This document shows positions 42,514 through 51,262 of a stretch of 64,000 bases of DNA, in pieces. Every line of letters starts with the position of its first letter. The first letter of the stretch is position 1. The DNA is from Gammaproteobacteria bacterium (GTDB lineage: Bacteria > Pseudomonadota > Gammaproteobacteria > Steroidobacterales > GCA-2729495). Below the pieces are notes generated by a model, which was not told where the DNA came from, ran no database searches, and saw nothing but the letters and a program-made list of their open reading frames with translations. The stretch spans positions 68,693-132,692 of the forward strand of contig JAJFJS010000026.1 in NCBI GenBank assembly GCA_021773815.1. The letters are read 5' to 3'. Position numbers and translations under genes: made by a program.

Positions 42514-43290
42514 ATGCACCGATGGCCGAACTGCATCGCCCGACTGACCGGATGCCTGCTGCTCGCCGGCGGCGCCTGCGCGTTTGCCGCCACCGACGCA
42601 CCGGCGCCGGTCGAACGGTATGCGGTCGAATTAATCGTCTTTCGCCACCTGGATCAGAACCGCAACACGGCGGAGATACCGGCCGCATCATCGTTGTTTC
42701 GTGCCTCGCCGCTGAACCTGACGCTCGAAGATCTGCCGCTGGCACCGCGGGCCGCACCCGTGCCGATCGAGCCGGCTGCCCCGATACCGCCGGCGCGCCG
42801 CGCTCCGCTCGGTTTTCACTTGCTGTCACTGGATCCCGTCTACCCCGATTTTGTGCCGCTGCGCGCGGACGCGCAGACACTGACGCCGGTCTATGCGCGC
42901 CTGCAACGCATTGACGCGTATGAGCCGCTCGCACACGTCGGCTGGGTACAGCCCGCGCACGGCACGGCCGAGGCCCGACCCTACCGGTTCGATGCGGGCG
43001 CCGGCCCGCATCCGGGGCTCGGCGGCAGCGTGACGCTGTACAAGGAACGCTTCGTGCACTTGGAGATCGACCTGACGCTGGCAGTCACCGCGCCGCGGGC
43101 CGTCGCCACGCAACCATTTTCGGCCCAGCCACTGCCTGGCCCGACCGCCGCAGACGTTCCCGATGCCTACAAGCTGACCGAATCCCGGCGCATCCGCGGC
43201 ACCACCGCGCATTACTTCGATCACCCGCGCTTCGGGGTCATCGCCATCGTCAGGGAAATCGTCCGGCCGGCGGCAACGGTTGCCCGGTAA
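42514..43290 (+). CDS. CsiV-family peptidoglycan-binding protein
   Basis: This is a 258-residue periplasmic protein. A signal peptide (LTGCLLLAGGACAFA) precedes VERYAVELIVFRHLDQN, the CsiV family start, and the C-terminal YKLTESRRIRGTTAHYFDHPRFGVIAIV is also characteristic. In Vibrio cholerae CsiV activates the lytic transglycosylase-linked LpoA/PBP1A response to certain D-amino acids. The gene follows mfd by 21 bases, the usual location in gammaproteobacteria. The middle of the protein is proline-rich (PLAPRAAPVPIEPAAP). Confidence 0.82.
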   Translation: MHRWPNCIARLTGCLLLAGGACAFAATDAPAPVERYAVELIVFRHLDQNRNTAEIPAASSLFRASPLNLTLEDLPLAPRAAPVPIEPAAPIPPARRAPLGFHLLSLDPVYPDFVPLRADAQTLTPVYARLQRIDAYEPLAHVGWVQPAHGTAEARPYRFDAGAGPHPGLGGSVTLYKERFVHLEIDLTLAVTAPRAVATQPFSAQPLPGPTAADVPDAYKLTESRRIRGTTAHYFDHPRFGVIAIVREIVRPAATVAR

Positions 43291-43331
43291 CGAAACGGGG
43301 CGTCCACACGTCCCGTCCATGCCGCCGCGGC

Positions 43332-44288
43332 TCAGGAAATCGATTGCGCGTCGCTGACGCGGTCCGACGCCACGGCGCCGGTGGCCTCGGCATCGCCGCC
43401 GAGCCGGCTCACCGCCTCATCGACCAGCATCACCGACGCACGTGTCCAGGCGGGCACTTCCGAGACGGCCGCATACGAAACGGTCACGAAACGCGCAGTC
43501 GTCGAGCGCGGATGATGAATGGCCAGGTTACGCACCTTCGCCGCGATACGTCGGGCCAACGCGTCGGCCTGCTCGGGCTCGGCATCGCCGATCAGCACGG
43601 CAAACCGGTCACCGGCGAGGCGCGCACTGAAATCACCGGCCCGCCGCAACGATCCGCCGAGCGCATGGCCGATTTTGCGCAGCAATGAGTCCGTCGCATG
43701 GCGGCCATACGTATCCCGATAGGCGTCGAGGCAATCCACGGCGAAGACGATCACGGCGATCGGGCGCTGGACGCGGCGGGCGATCGCCCAGTCACGCTCC
43801 AGCACCTCCCGGAAGACGCTGGCGCTGGCCAGCCCGGTTACCGGGTCGACGCGTTGCAGGCTCTTGAGCTGACGCCGGGCGTCGACCAGTTCGTCACGCA
43901 ACCGGGCCGTCGCCTGCGACTGCCCGCCGCGGTCCGTTTGAGCCTCGTCGATGACACTGAGCAGCCAAAGGCCCGGGCGGCCGGCGCGGTCAACCAGCGG
44001 CGACCAACGGACATCGAGCCACACGCTGATGCCGTCGCGCGTGCGCCATTTCTGGCGCTCCGCCGCACCGGTAGCGGGCAACGCATCGGCATCCGGCAGC
44101 GCGCCCTCGACGAGCAACTCCTGGAACGATTCTCCGACCAGCTCGGCGGCGGTGCGCCCCAGCAGGATCTCAACGGCGGAGTTCAGATAGACGACCGGCC
44201 AACCGTCCTTGTGCGCATCGATGACGACCGCCGGAGCCGGCGTCGCATCCAGCGCCTGGATCATCATATTTTTTGTGAACTTAATCAT
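43332..44288 (-). CDS. PAS-GGDEF protein with degenerate catalytic motif
   Basis: This is a 318-residue protein with an N-terminal PAS domain (about 12-115, VVYLNSAVEILLGRTAAELVGESF), a coiled linker (RDELVDARRQLKSLQRVDPVTGL) and a GGDEF domain (about 145-300). The signature reads AGDRF (225-229) in place of GGDEF, so the metal-binding Glu is Arg. The DxDxFKxxND segment reads AVDCLDAYRD. Synthesis of c-di-GMP is therefore unlikely. The inhibitory I-site RxxD is intact (R216-AGD219, exactly five residues before the signature), so it may bind c-di-GMP. No EAL domain is present. The start codon lies within an AT-rich inverted repeat. Confidence 0.88.
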   Translation of the reverse strand: MIKFTKNMMIQALDATPAPAVVIDAHKDGWPVVYLNSAVEILLGRTAAELVGESFQELLVEGALPDADALPATGAAERQKWRTRDGISVWLDVRWSPLVDRAGRPGLWLLSVIDEAQTDRGGQSQATARLRDELVDARRQLKSLQRVDPVTGLASASVFREVLERDWAIARRVQRPIAVIVFAVDCLDAYRDTYGRHATDSLLRKIGHALGGSLRRAGDFSARLAGDRFAVLIGDAEPEQADALARRIAAKVRNLAIHHPRSTTARFVTVSYAAVSEVPAWTRASVMLVDEAVSRLGGDAEATGAVASDRVSDAQSIS

Positions 44289-44310
44289 CTATTTACAGAT
44301 AATTAATCAT
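44281..44310 (-). promoter_or_regulatory. AT-rich inverted repeat overlapping the PAS-GGDEF start
   Basis: In mRNA sense UUAAUUAUCU and AGAUGAUUAA pair over ten bases (one G-U) around a GUAAAU loop, and the second arm contains the AUG of the GGDEF gene. The same stretch opens with a five-codon ORF (ATG ATT AAT TAT CTG TAA) that ends four bases before the gene's ATG. It could be an operator or a translational control hairpin. The rest of the 159-base gap to mtiP is AT-rich and otherwise featureless. Confidence 0.45.
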
Positions 44311-44447
44311 GTTGATTCGACATAATAAACCGAGGTCCGGCAGAGTGTACCAGTGCAGTCAATATAAAGAGATGCGGCAAGCCCGTCTGTGATGCGATTC
44401 ACTCGGGACCGGTTCAAATGCGATGCCAACCGGTGTCGTGCAGGTCT

Positions 44448-45185
44448 TCAGAGCGCGCGTAGCAGTCGCCCGACCTGCTCCATGCCGCCGTCAAGCGCGC
44501 GCTGCACCTGCGCGTGGATGCTGTCGCCGGGATCGCCGCGCCCCGCGGCCCGGTTCACGACGACCGCACAGCACGCATAAGGCAGACCGAGCTCCCGGGC
44601 GAGCGCCGCCTCGGGCATCGCCGTCATACCGACGATAGTGCAGCCGTCCCGGTCCAGCCGATCGATTTCGGCTGCCGTCTCCAGCCGCGGCCCCTGCGTC
44701 ACGCCGTAGGTGCCGTTCGGCATCGGATTGAGGTCGAGGTCACGGGCACAGTCGACCAGCCGTGCGCGAACCCCGGCATCGAACGGCGCCGTAAACTCGA
44801 TATGCTGCGGGCGCGCATCCAGGCCAGCGGAAAACGTGTGCGCTCGGCCCCAGGTGTAATCGATCAATTGGTCGGGCACGCAGAGCCGCCCGGGCGTCGC
44901 GTCCGCCGTGATGCCGCCGACCGCATTGATCGCGATGACAAAATCCGGTCGTTGCGCCTGCAGCGCCCAGACATTGGCCCGATAATTGACGGCGTGCGGC
45001 GGTATCGACCCGTCGACGCCGTGGCGCGCCAGGTAGCAGAACGTCGAGCGGGCGCCATCCGGTTCACAAACCTCAATCGGACCGGACGTCGGGCCGAACG
45101 GCGTCTCACACGGCGACCCTGCAGACTGCGCGGCTGCAAACAATGCGCCCGCACCCGTGCCGCCGATAATCGCTATCGTCTTCAC
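44448..45185 (-). CDS. S-methyl-5'-thioinosine phosphorylase (MTAP/PNP family)
   Basis: This is a 245-residue purine nucleoside phosphorylase family enzyme. AIIGGTGAGALF is the phosphate-binding start, and INAVGGITADATPGRLCVPDQLIDYTWGRAHTF matches the Pseudomonas MTI phosphorylase (PA3004 type) rather than true MTA phosphorylase, which has a different base-pocket motif. The enzyme would split methylthioinosine, a deaminated by-product of polyamine synthesis, into hypoxanthine and methylthioribose-1-phosphate. It overlaps hpt by four bases, which fits, since hypoxanthine is the substrate of Hpt. GMTAMPEAALARELGLPYA is the conserved nucleoside-binding segment. Confidence 0.85.
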   Translation of the reverse strand: MKTIAIIGGTGAGALFAAAQSAGSPCETPFGPTSGPIEVCEPDGARSTFCYLARHGVDGSIPPHAVNYRANVWALQAQRPDFVIAINAVGGITADATPGRLCVPDQLIDYTWGRAHTFSAGLDARPQHIEFTAPFDAGVRARLVDCARDLDLNPMPNGTYGVTQGPRLETAAEIDRLDRDGCTIVGMTAMPEAALARELGLPYACCAVVVNRAAGRGDPGDSIHAQVQRALDGGMEQVGRLLRAL

Positions 45186-45727
45186 GGCGCACCGGTTAGC
45201 GCGTAGATATCCGGCAGATGGCGCCAGCGATCTCGAAAATCCATGCCGCAGCCGAACACGTAGCGGTCATCGACTTCCAGACCCACGTGATCCGGCCGTA
45301 CCGACGTCGCGGTCCGAGCGTGTCGCTTGCGCACAAGTACCGAACTGATGACCCGGCGCGCGCCGAGTGCCAGGCACTCGCGCCGCACATATTCGAGCGT
45401 CACGCCCTCGTCAAAAATATCGTCGATCAGCAGCACGCTGCGCGCGGCGAGGTCCGCGCCGGGCGGTTGCAACCAACGCAGTTCACCGCCGCGTTCACCG
45501 CCCCGATAGCGGCTGACCTGGCAATAATCCATGATGAAGTCCCCGTGCAGCATGCCCGCCACGCGTGCCATCGGCACCAGACCGCCAAGCAGGATGCCGA
45601 GCAGGACGCAATCTTCGCCATCGACGACCGGTTGCAGCGCCGCGGCGATCCGCGCACAGGCCTGCCCGACCTCGTCCGCCGTCGCGACGACGACGGCCGG
45701 CGGAAAGCTGTCCGGTGCCTCAGCCAT
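45182..45727 (-). CDS. hpt: Hypoxanthine(-guanine) phosphoribosyltransferase
   Basis: This is a 181-residue salvage enzyme converting hypoxanthine (and possibly guanine) with PRPP to IMP/GMP. The PRPP motif is VLLIDDIFDEGVTLEYVRR, and LLGILLGGLVPMARVAGML, MDYCQVSRYRGG and VGLEVDDRYVFGCGMDFRDRWRHLPDIY are typical. I start at ATG 45727, which overlaps the nagZ stop by eight bases. The upstream 61 codons of the track ORF are shadow sequence of nagZ. Purine specificity is inferred from the family. Confidence 0.9.
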   Translation of the reverse strand: MAEAPDSFPPAVVVATADEVGQACARIAAALQPVVDGEDCVLLGILLGGLVPMARVAGMLHGDFIMDYCQVSRYRGGERGGELRWLQPPGADLAARSVLLIDDIFDEGVTLEYVRRECLALGARRVISSVLVRKRHARTATSVRPDHVGLEVDDRYVFGCGMDFRDRWRHLPDIYALTGAP

Positions 45728-46766
45728 CGAGCGAAAAGGGCGGTGGTTTCGACACGTCTGCGACGCAGGCCAGCGCCGCTTCCCATTCGGGCGTCTGCCG
45801 CAGCGGCAGCCCCCGCCAGGGCTGTGGATGCGGCCGCATCGACACGAGCCGGGCCTGGCTCGCCGGATTCCCCAGCGGCCCGGCGGCGGCCAGCGTGCGA
45901 CCCACAGCATCGGGGTCGTTACAGATCAGCGCCATATCGGCGCCGGCGTCGAGTGCCGTGTTAACCCGCTGAGGTATATCGCCGACCGCGTCGAGCGCCG
46001 ACATGCTGAGGTCATCGGAAAAGATCACGCCGGAAAAACCGAGCCGGCGGCGCAGTTCGGTTTGCTGCCAGTACGGCGACAGACTCGCGATACGCCGATC
46101 GATCGCCGGGTAGCGTACGTGGGCGACCATGATGCCGTGCAATCCGTTCGCGATCAGTCGACCGTAGGGCAGCAAGTCCGGTGTCAAAGCAGCAAAATCA
46201 CGGTGGTCTTCAGGCAGTTCGACATGCGAATCCGCGATGACCGCGCCGTGTCCCGGGAAGTGCTTGGCCACCGACTGCATGCCGGCGGCGCGCATGCCCT
46301 GCATATACGCGGTGGCCAGCGAAGCGACGGTTTCGGCATCCCGATGGAATGCCCGGTCGCCGATGATTTCACTGAGGCCGTGATTCAGGTCGACGACCGG
46401 CGCAAAACTGATGTCGATGCCGACATCGAGCAGTTCGGCCGCCATGACCCACCCGCACGCATGCGCAAGCCGCCGCGCGACATTGCGATCCAGGTCGTAT
46501 TGCCGGCCGAGCAACCGCAATGGCGGCAACGCACTGAAGCCCTCGCGAAATCGCTGCACCCGCCCCCCTTCCTGATCCACCGCGATCAGCAGCCCGGGCG
46601 TACGCGCGGCGTGAATCGCGCGCGTCAGATCCTTGAGTTGTTCGAGCGAGGCAAAATTCCGGCTGAACAGGATGACGCCGCCGACGCGCGGATCCCGCAA
46701 TGTCTGCGTCTCCGCGGCCGTCAGCCGCAGACCCTCGACATCAATCATCAGCGGTCCGAGCGTCAT
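45720..46766 (-). CDS. nagZ: Beta-N-acetylhexosaminidase NagZ
   Basis: This is a cytoplasmic glycoside hydrolase family 3 enzyme that removes GlcNAc from anhydro-muropeptides in cell-wall recycling. AVDQEGGRVQRFREGFSALP, VAKHFPGHGAVIADSHVELP (the flexible His-Asp loop) and VIFSDDLSMSALD, bearing the catalytic Asp, are all present. The ATG at 46766 gives MTLGPLMIDVEGLRL, matching E. coli NagZ, and has GGGAG upstream. The track's start at 46796 adds ten atypical residues. It is first in the nagZ-hpt-mtiP run. Confidence 0.95.
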   Translation of the reverse strand: MTLGPLMIDVEGLRLTAAETQTLRDPRVGGVILFSRNFASLEQLKDLTRAIHAARTPGLLIAVDQEGGRVQRFREGFSALPPLRLLGRQYDLDRNVARRLAHACGWVMAAELLDVGIDISFAPVVDLNHGLSEIIGDRAFHRDAETVASLATAYMQGMRAAGMQSVAKHFPGHGAVIADSHVELPEDHRDFAALTPDLLPYGRLIANGLHGIMVAHVRYPAIDRRIASLSPYWQQTELRRRLGFSGVIFSDDLSMSALDAVGDIPQRVNTALDAGADMALICNDPDAVGRTLAAAGPLGNPASQARLVSMRPHPQPWRGLPLRQTPEWEAALACVADVSKPPPFSLDG

Positions 46767-46806
46767 CTCACACTCCCTCAATCGGACAACCGTCACGCGG
46801 GATCGC

Positions 46807-47292
46807 TTACGGCGTCAGTTCGACCAGCATCCCCGGCGCAACCATATCGAACAACTCGATGACGTCCGTATTGCGCATCCGGACGCAGCCGTGGGAAAAC
46901 GGCACGCCCATGGGTTCGATATCCGGCGTACCGTGAATGTATATGTACCGGCGCATCGTATCCACCGGACCGAGCCGGTTGCGGCCGCGTTCGCAACCGC
47001 TCAGCCACAGGATCCGGCTCAGGATCCAGTCGCGGTCGGGCCAGATGCGGGCCAGTTCCGGTGACCAGACCTCACCGGTCCACCGGCGGGCCACGAAACA
47101 GGCACCCGTCGGCCGACCGTGGCCAAGCAGCGCCCGGATGACATGGCGACCGCGCGGCGTCGCGCAACTATCCGCGGCCTCGCCCGGTCCGTACCTCGAT
47201 GTCGACACGCTGAATGCGCGCACCGGCCGCCCGGCATCGACGACCGCGAGCCGCTGTCGGCGCAGGTCCACCTGCAGATGGCGATCGCGCAT
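46807..47292 (-). CDS. Short L,D-transpeptidase-like (YkuD) protein without signal peptide
   Basis: This is a 161-residue protein consisting almost only of a YkuD domain: VDLRRQRLAVVDAGRPVRAFSVSTSRYG at the start, then TPRGRHVIRA, RDWILSRILWLSGCERGRNRLG, and the catalytic IYIHGTPDIEPMGVPFSHGCVR. No export signal is visible at the chosen ATG (47292, six bases after the rlmD stop). The track's longer ORF runs back into rlmD in another frame. Members of this short subfamily commonly lack a signal peptide, so location and substrate are uncertain. It lies between rlmD and nagZ. Confidence 0.85.
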   Translation of the reverse strand: MRDRHLQVDLRRQRLAVVDAGRPVRAFSVSTSRYGPGEAADSCATPRGRHVIRALLGHGRPTGACFVARRWTGEVWSPELARIWPDRDWILSRILWLSGCERGRNRLGPVDTMRRYIYIHGTPDIEPMGVPFSHGCVRMRNTDVIELFDMVAPGMLVELTP

Positions 47293-47297
47293 CCCGC

Positions 47298-48611
47298 TCA
47301 GCGCTCGAACAGCGCCATCGTCTCCACATGGCTGGTCTGCGGAAACATATCCATGACGCCGGCAGCCGCCAACCGGTAGCCGCCGTCGTCGACCAGTCGC
47401 CGCGCATCCCGCGCCAGCGTACCCGGATGACAGGACACATACAGTACGCGCGCGGCGCCGATCTCGATCAGCGGGTCGATCAGCTCGGCGGCGCCGGTCC
47501 GCGGCGGATCCAGCAGCACGAGGTTCACGCGTCGATCGGCAACGAGGTTTGCCGGCGGCGCCGTGAGGTCGGCCTGTCGAAAGACCACGTTGTCGATGCC
47601 GCAGTCGGCCGCGTTGCGACGCGCTCGCGCAACCATGTCCGCGGCCAGCTCGATGCCCAGCACGCTGCCGGCGACGCGCGACAGCGGCAGCGAGAAATTG
47701 CCTAGCCCGCAAAACAGGTCAAGAACGTGGGAGTCGGCATCCGGTGCAAGCAGTTCGATGGCCTGGGCGATCATGCGTCGATTGACGTCGGCATGCACCT
47801 GCAGGAAGTCCGTCGGCGTGAATGAGATCGTGACATCAGCCTCGGGCAACTCGTAACACAACGGTTCCGGCCATTCATGTCCCGGCAGCGGCACGATCGA
47901 CTCCGGACCGCCGGTCTGCAGGTAAATGCGGATATCGTGCTTTTGCGCCCAGGCCGACAGCGTCGCGATATCGGTATCGGTCGGCGGATCCAGAACCCGG
48001 AAGATCATCGCGACCGCGCGATCCCCGACGGCGCATTCGATTTGCGGCACGCGGTCACGCACCGACAGGTTGCCGATCAGCGCAGACAGCGCTTCGAGTC
48101 GCGTACCGATGGCCGGATGCAGGGTTTCGCAGCGCGCCATGTCGGCGACATACGGCTTGTTGCGCTCGCGAAAACCGACCAGTACCCGATCCTTCTTGAA
48201 GACATGCTTGACGGCCAGGCGCGCCTTGCGCCGATAGCCCCACGCCGCACCGTCGATCGGCGGCAGAACGCGTTCCGGCGTCAGCGTGCCGATCCGCTGC
48301 AGATGGTCGAGCAGGACGCCCTGCTTCATGCGCAGTTGTTCTGCGGGCGCCAGGTGCTGCAGCGAACAACCGCCGCACACGCCGAAGACCGCACAGCGCG
48401 GTTCGACGCGCTCGGGCGCCGGTCGCAGCACCTCCAGCAACTCCGCCTCATCGAAGTTGCTCTTTCGCCGCCGGCGCCGAAACACGACGGTCTCGCCGCT
48501 CAATGCCCCGTCGACGAAGACCTTTTTCCCGGGCGCATCGGCAACGCCGCGCCCGTCCATCAGGGTGTCGACGATCTGCGCCGTCTCGGGTTCGGCGGGC
48601 GTCCGGCTCAT
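47298..48611 (-). CDS. rlmD: 23S rRNA (uracil(1939)-C5)-methyltransferase RlmD
   Basis: This is an SAM-dependent RNA methyltransferase of 437 residues. It has an N-terminal TRAM domain (about 10-65), a 4Fe-4S cluster site (CAVFGVCGGC plus a later Cys in ARCETLHP), the SAM motif VLDLFCGLGNFSLPL and the catalytic VLLDPPRTGAAELI with YVSCHPGTLARD. The cluster cysteines separate it from TrmA. The start overlaps the downstream end of the exonuclease gene by four bases (ATGA). Confidence 0.94.
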   Translation of the reverse strand: MSRTPAEPETAQIVDTLMDGRGVADAPGKKVFVDGALSGETVVFRRRRRKSNFDEAELLEVLRPAPERVEPRCAVFGVCGGCSLQHLAPAEQLRMKQGVLLDHLQRIGTLTPERVLPPIDGAAWGYRRKARLAVKHVFKKDRVLVGFRERNKPYVADMARCETLHPAIGTRLEALSALIGNLSVRDRVPQIECAVGDRAVAMIFRVLDPPTDTDIATLSAWAQKHDIRIYLQTGGPESIVPLPGHEWPEPLCYELPEADVTISFTPTDFLQVHADVNRRMIAQAIELLAPDADSHVLDLFCGLGNFSLPLSRVAGSVLGIELAADMVARARRNAADCGIDNVVFRQADLTAPPANLVADRRVNLVLLDPPRTGAAELIDPLIEIGAARVLYVSCHPGTLARDARRLVDDGGYRLAAAGVMDMFPQTSHVETMALFER

Positions 48612-49399
48612 GCCGGCTCGCCGGTGGCGCCGTCAGTCCATGCGGCCAGGAAAGCCTCGAGGTGCGGCTGCCCGGAGGCGGCCAGCAGGTCGCGCACCCG
48701 GTCGAGCTCGATAGCGAGCCCCGCGTCGTCGAGCTGCCCGCGCATATGCTGAAAGCGCAGAAACACCAGGTAGGTATTGAGAACATCGGTTTCGCAGTAA
48801 TGACGAATGGCCTCGATGCCGCCCTCCTGGAAAACGGTCCAGACCTGGTCGCCGCCCATGCCCATCTTGCCGGGATAACCGAGCATCACGGCAATCGCAT
48901 CGAGGCCGGCGCGCGCGCGCGGCTGGAAACCCGACAGCACGTCCATGACATCGATATGCCGCCAGTGAAAACGGCTCAGGTAGTTGTTGTAGCGAAAGGA
49001 CCGATCCTCATCACCGGTTTCCCAGTACCGCGGCGCCGGCACGCCGTGCAACAGGGCCCGGTAGTGCAGCACCGGCAAGTCGAAGCCGCCGCCGTTCCAG
49101 GACACGAGTTCAGGCCCGTACTGCTCGACGCCGTCATAGAACCGCCGGATCAGATCGCCCTCATCGCTGTCGACATCACCCAGGCTCCAGACCCGCAGAC
49201 GACCGCCCGCGTTCAGCACGACCGAGATCGCGACAACTCGATGCTGGTACAGCGGCAGGAACTCGGACCCCGATTCCTGGAGGCGACGAAAACTCATCGC
49301 CCGGGCGACATCCGCATCGTCGAGATCGACCAGCGAATACAATCGCCGGCCGAGGTCGACGTCGGGCACGGTCTCGATATCAAAAACCATCGTATTCAT
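48608..49399 (-). CDS. Predicted 3'-5' exonuclease, PolB-like (DEDD fold)
   Basis: This is a 263-residue protein of the PolB-like predicted exonuclease family. The exonuclease motifs are visible: Exo I VFDIETVP, Exo II SWNGGGFDLPVLHYRAL and Exo III HYCETDVLNTYLVFLR. No polymerase domain follows. The nucleic-acid substrate is unknown. It overlaps acpS (upstream) and rlmD (downstream) by four bases each, so it is embedded in a tight operon. Confidence 0.85.
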   Translation of the reverse strand: MNTMVFDIETVPDVDLGRRLYSLVDLDDADVARAMSFRRLQESGSEFLPLYQHRVVAISVVLNAGGRLRVWSLGDVDSDEGDLIRRFYDGVEQYGPELVSWNGGGFDLPVLHYRALLHGVPAPRYWETGDEDRSFRYNNYLSRFHWRHIDVMDVLSGFQPRARAGLDAIAVMLGYPGKMGMGGDQVWTVFQEGGIEAIRHYCETDVLNTYLVFLRFQHMRGQLDDAGLAIELDRVRDLLAASGQPHLEAFLAAWTDGATGEPA

Positions 49400-49779
49400 G
49401 ACGCGCTCATCAGAATGGCCACCGCCACGACGAGTCCGGCTTCGTCGCTGAGCGTCAGGTGCCCGCCCGCTATGCCGAGTTCATCGCATTTTTGCCGGCC
49501 CCGTGAGGAAAAAATCATCTCGGGTCGACCGAGCCGATTATGGATCACACCCGAATCCCTGATCCACATTCCGTGCGCGAAACCGGTGCCCATCGCCTTG
49601 ACGATCGCCTCCTTGGCTGCAAACCGCATTGCGAGGAACCGTTCCGGCCGCGCATGACGACGAAAGTGCTCGAGTTCCTCGGGCATCAGGATCCGCTTCG
49701 CAAAGCGCTCGCCGAAACGGCCGTAGGCCGCCGTGACGCGGTCCGCACGCAGAATATCGATGCCGATCCCGTGAATCAT
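49396..49779 (-). CDS. acpS: Holo-[acyl-carrier-protein] synthase AcpS
   Basis: AcpS attaches 4'-phosphopantetheine to acyl carrier protein. The 127-residue protein shows the conserved [15 protein letters not shown] (Mg-binding Asp) and [15 protein letters not shown] (Glu). It overlaps pdxJ by four bases, the usual pdxJ-acpS arrangement of gammaproteobacteria. Confidence 0.95.
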   Translation of the reverse strand: MIHGIGIDILRADRVTAAYGRFGERFAKRILMPEELEHFRRHARPERFLAMRFAAKEAIVKAMGTGFAHGMWIRDSGVIHNRLGRPEMIFSSRGRQKCDELGIAGGHLTLSDEAGLVVAVAILMSAS

Positions 49780-50519
49780 CCGCGCCGGGCCGCCTGCATC
49801 GCGCGTTTCATCGCCGCGACCGCGGGTCCGAGCCCGTCGAAGACCGCCTGGGCGATCAGCGCATGACCGATATTCAGCTCCATGATCTGCGGAATCGCCG
49901 CAATCGCTGCCACGTTGCCGGCATTAAGGCCATGACCGGCGTGAATTCGCAGCCCGAGTTCGGCGCCGAATTCCGCGGCGGAGACAATCCGGGCCAGCTC
50001 GGCCTCCCGCTCCCGGTCATCGGTCGCGTCGGCAAATCGACCCGTGTGCAGTTCGACGACCGGTGCGCCAGCCGCCCGGCTCGCTTCCAGTTGCCGGGGG
50101 TCCGGGTCGATAAACAACGAAACACGAATGCCGCTGTCGGCAAGCGACGCGCAGGCATCGGCAATCCGCGCCTGCTGCCCGGCAATCTCCAGGCCGCCCT
50201 CGGTCGTCAGTTCCTCACGCCGCTCGGGAACGAGGCAGCAATCCGTCGGCGCGATTCCGGCGGCAAACCGCAACATCTCATCCGTAACGGCCATTTCCAG
50301 ATTCATGTGGGTCGTCAGCGCCCGCGCCAGGCGCTCGACGTCATGATCCTGAATATGGCGGCGGTCCTCGCGCAGGTGCACGGTAATCGAATCGGCGCCC
50401 GACCGCTCGGCCAGCAGCGCGGCCCGAACCGGATCCGGGTATTCCGTGCCGCGCGCCTGGCGCAGCGTCGCCACATGATCAACATTGACGCCGAGCAGGA
50501 TGTCGGTCGCACCGTTCAT
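49776..50519 (-). CDS. pdxJ: Pyridoxine 5'-phosphate synthase PdxJ
   Basis: PdxJ catalyses ring closure of pyridoxine 5'-phosphate from 3-hydroxy-1-aminoacetone phosphate and deoxyxylulose 5-phosphate. The 247-residue TIM-barrel has [18 protein letters not shown] at the start, [32 protein letters not shown] and [13 protein letters not shown] use ATG 50519, which forms an ATGA overlap with recO. The track ORF's 27 extra residues are recO shadow. Confidence 0.95.
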   Translation of the reverse strand: MNGATDILLGVNVDHVATLRQARGTEYPDPVRAALLAERSGADSITVHLREDRRHIQDHDVERLARALTTHMNLEMAVTDEMLRFAAGIAPTDCCLVPERREELTTEGGLEIAGQQARIADACASLADSGIRVSLFIDPDPRQLEASRAAGAPVVELHTGRFADATDDREREAELARIVSAAEFGAELGLRIHAGHGLNAGNVAAIAAIPQIMELNIGHALIAQAVFDGLGPAVAAMKRAMQAARRG

Positions 50520-51262
50520 GCACCGATACCGTCGATGACGCCGTCGCTGAGCATGGCGGCGAGTACCTGACGCGTCTTCAGCGAGCGGCCGCCAAGGCAC
50601 CAGTTGAGCTTCTCGCGCAACAGGCGCTTGGCGCCGAGCAGTCGCTCGGGCCGGTCGAAGTCGCCGCGGCCGATCGCCAGCAGATCCGCCCCGCTGAGTA
50701 CGAGGCCGTCACCCGCACCGACGACGGCGGGCACCGGCCCGCGATCAGCCACATAGGCATACATCCGCTCGGGCTGCAGCGGCTGTGCATCGACGGCATC
50801 CCGATCGGTCACCAGGCCGTAGCCGATTTCCGCCAGCAACACGAGTTCGAAACGCCGCAAAACCGGTTCGAGTTCCTTGCCCTCGCTGAGCGCGGCCAGT
50901 GCGGCGCCGTAATGTGCGAACAGGTCGGGATGGGGATCGCCCCGGTGCAACAGGTTAATCAGCAGCTCATTCATGTACCAGCCGGCCATCAGGCGCATCC
51001 CCGTGAGCACGAGCGGCCGCGCCGTGGCTTCAGCCGCACCGAGCGTCTGCAGCGTCCCGCGCCCCGCCCAGCTCATGCGCATGGGCTGGAAGGATCGCAG
51101 CGTCTGCTTCCACCGCGAGCGGGGCCGGCGGGAGCCGCGGGCGACGAGCCCGATCCGGCCATGATGCTGACCGAGCACCTCGATAATCTGGCTCGACTCA
51201 CGGTACGGCATGGCGTGCAGCAGGAACGCCGCCTCGAACTCGACTCGCTCGATCGAATTCAT
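50516..51262 (-). CDS. recO: DNA repair protein RecO
   Basis: RecO acts with RecR to load RecA onto SSB-coated gaps. The 248-residue protein has the N-terminal OB fold ([39 protein letters not shown]) and a helical C-terminal half ([15 protein letters not shown]). The cysteines that form a zinc site in some RecO proteins are absent. It overlaps era and pdxJ by four bases each. Confidence 0.93.
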   Translation of the reverse strand: MNSIERVEFEAAFLLHAMPYRESSQIIEVLGQHHGRIGLVARGSRRPRSRWKQTLRSFQPMRMSWAGRGTLQTLGAAEATARPLVLTGMRLMAGWYMNELLINLLHRGDPHPDLFAHYGAALAALSEGKELEPVLRRFELVLLAEIGYGLVTDRDAVDAQPLQPERMYAYVADRGPVPAVVGAGDGLVLSGADLLAIGRGDFDRPERLLGAKRLLREKLNWCLGGRSLKTRQVLAAMLSDGVIDGIGA

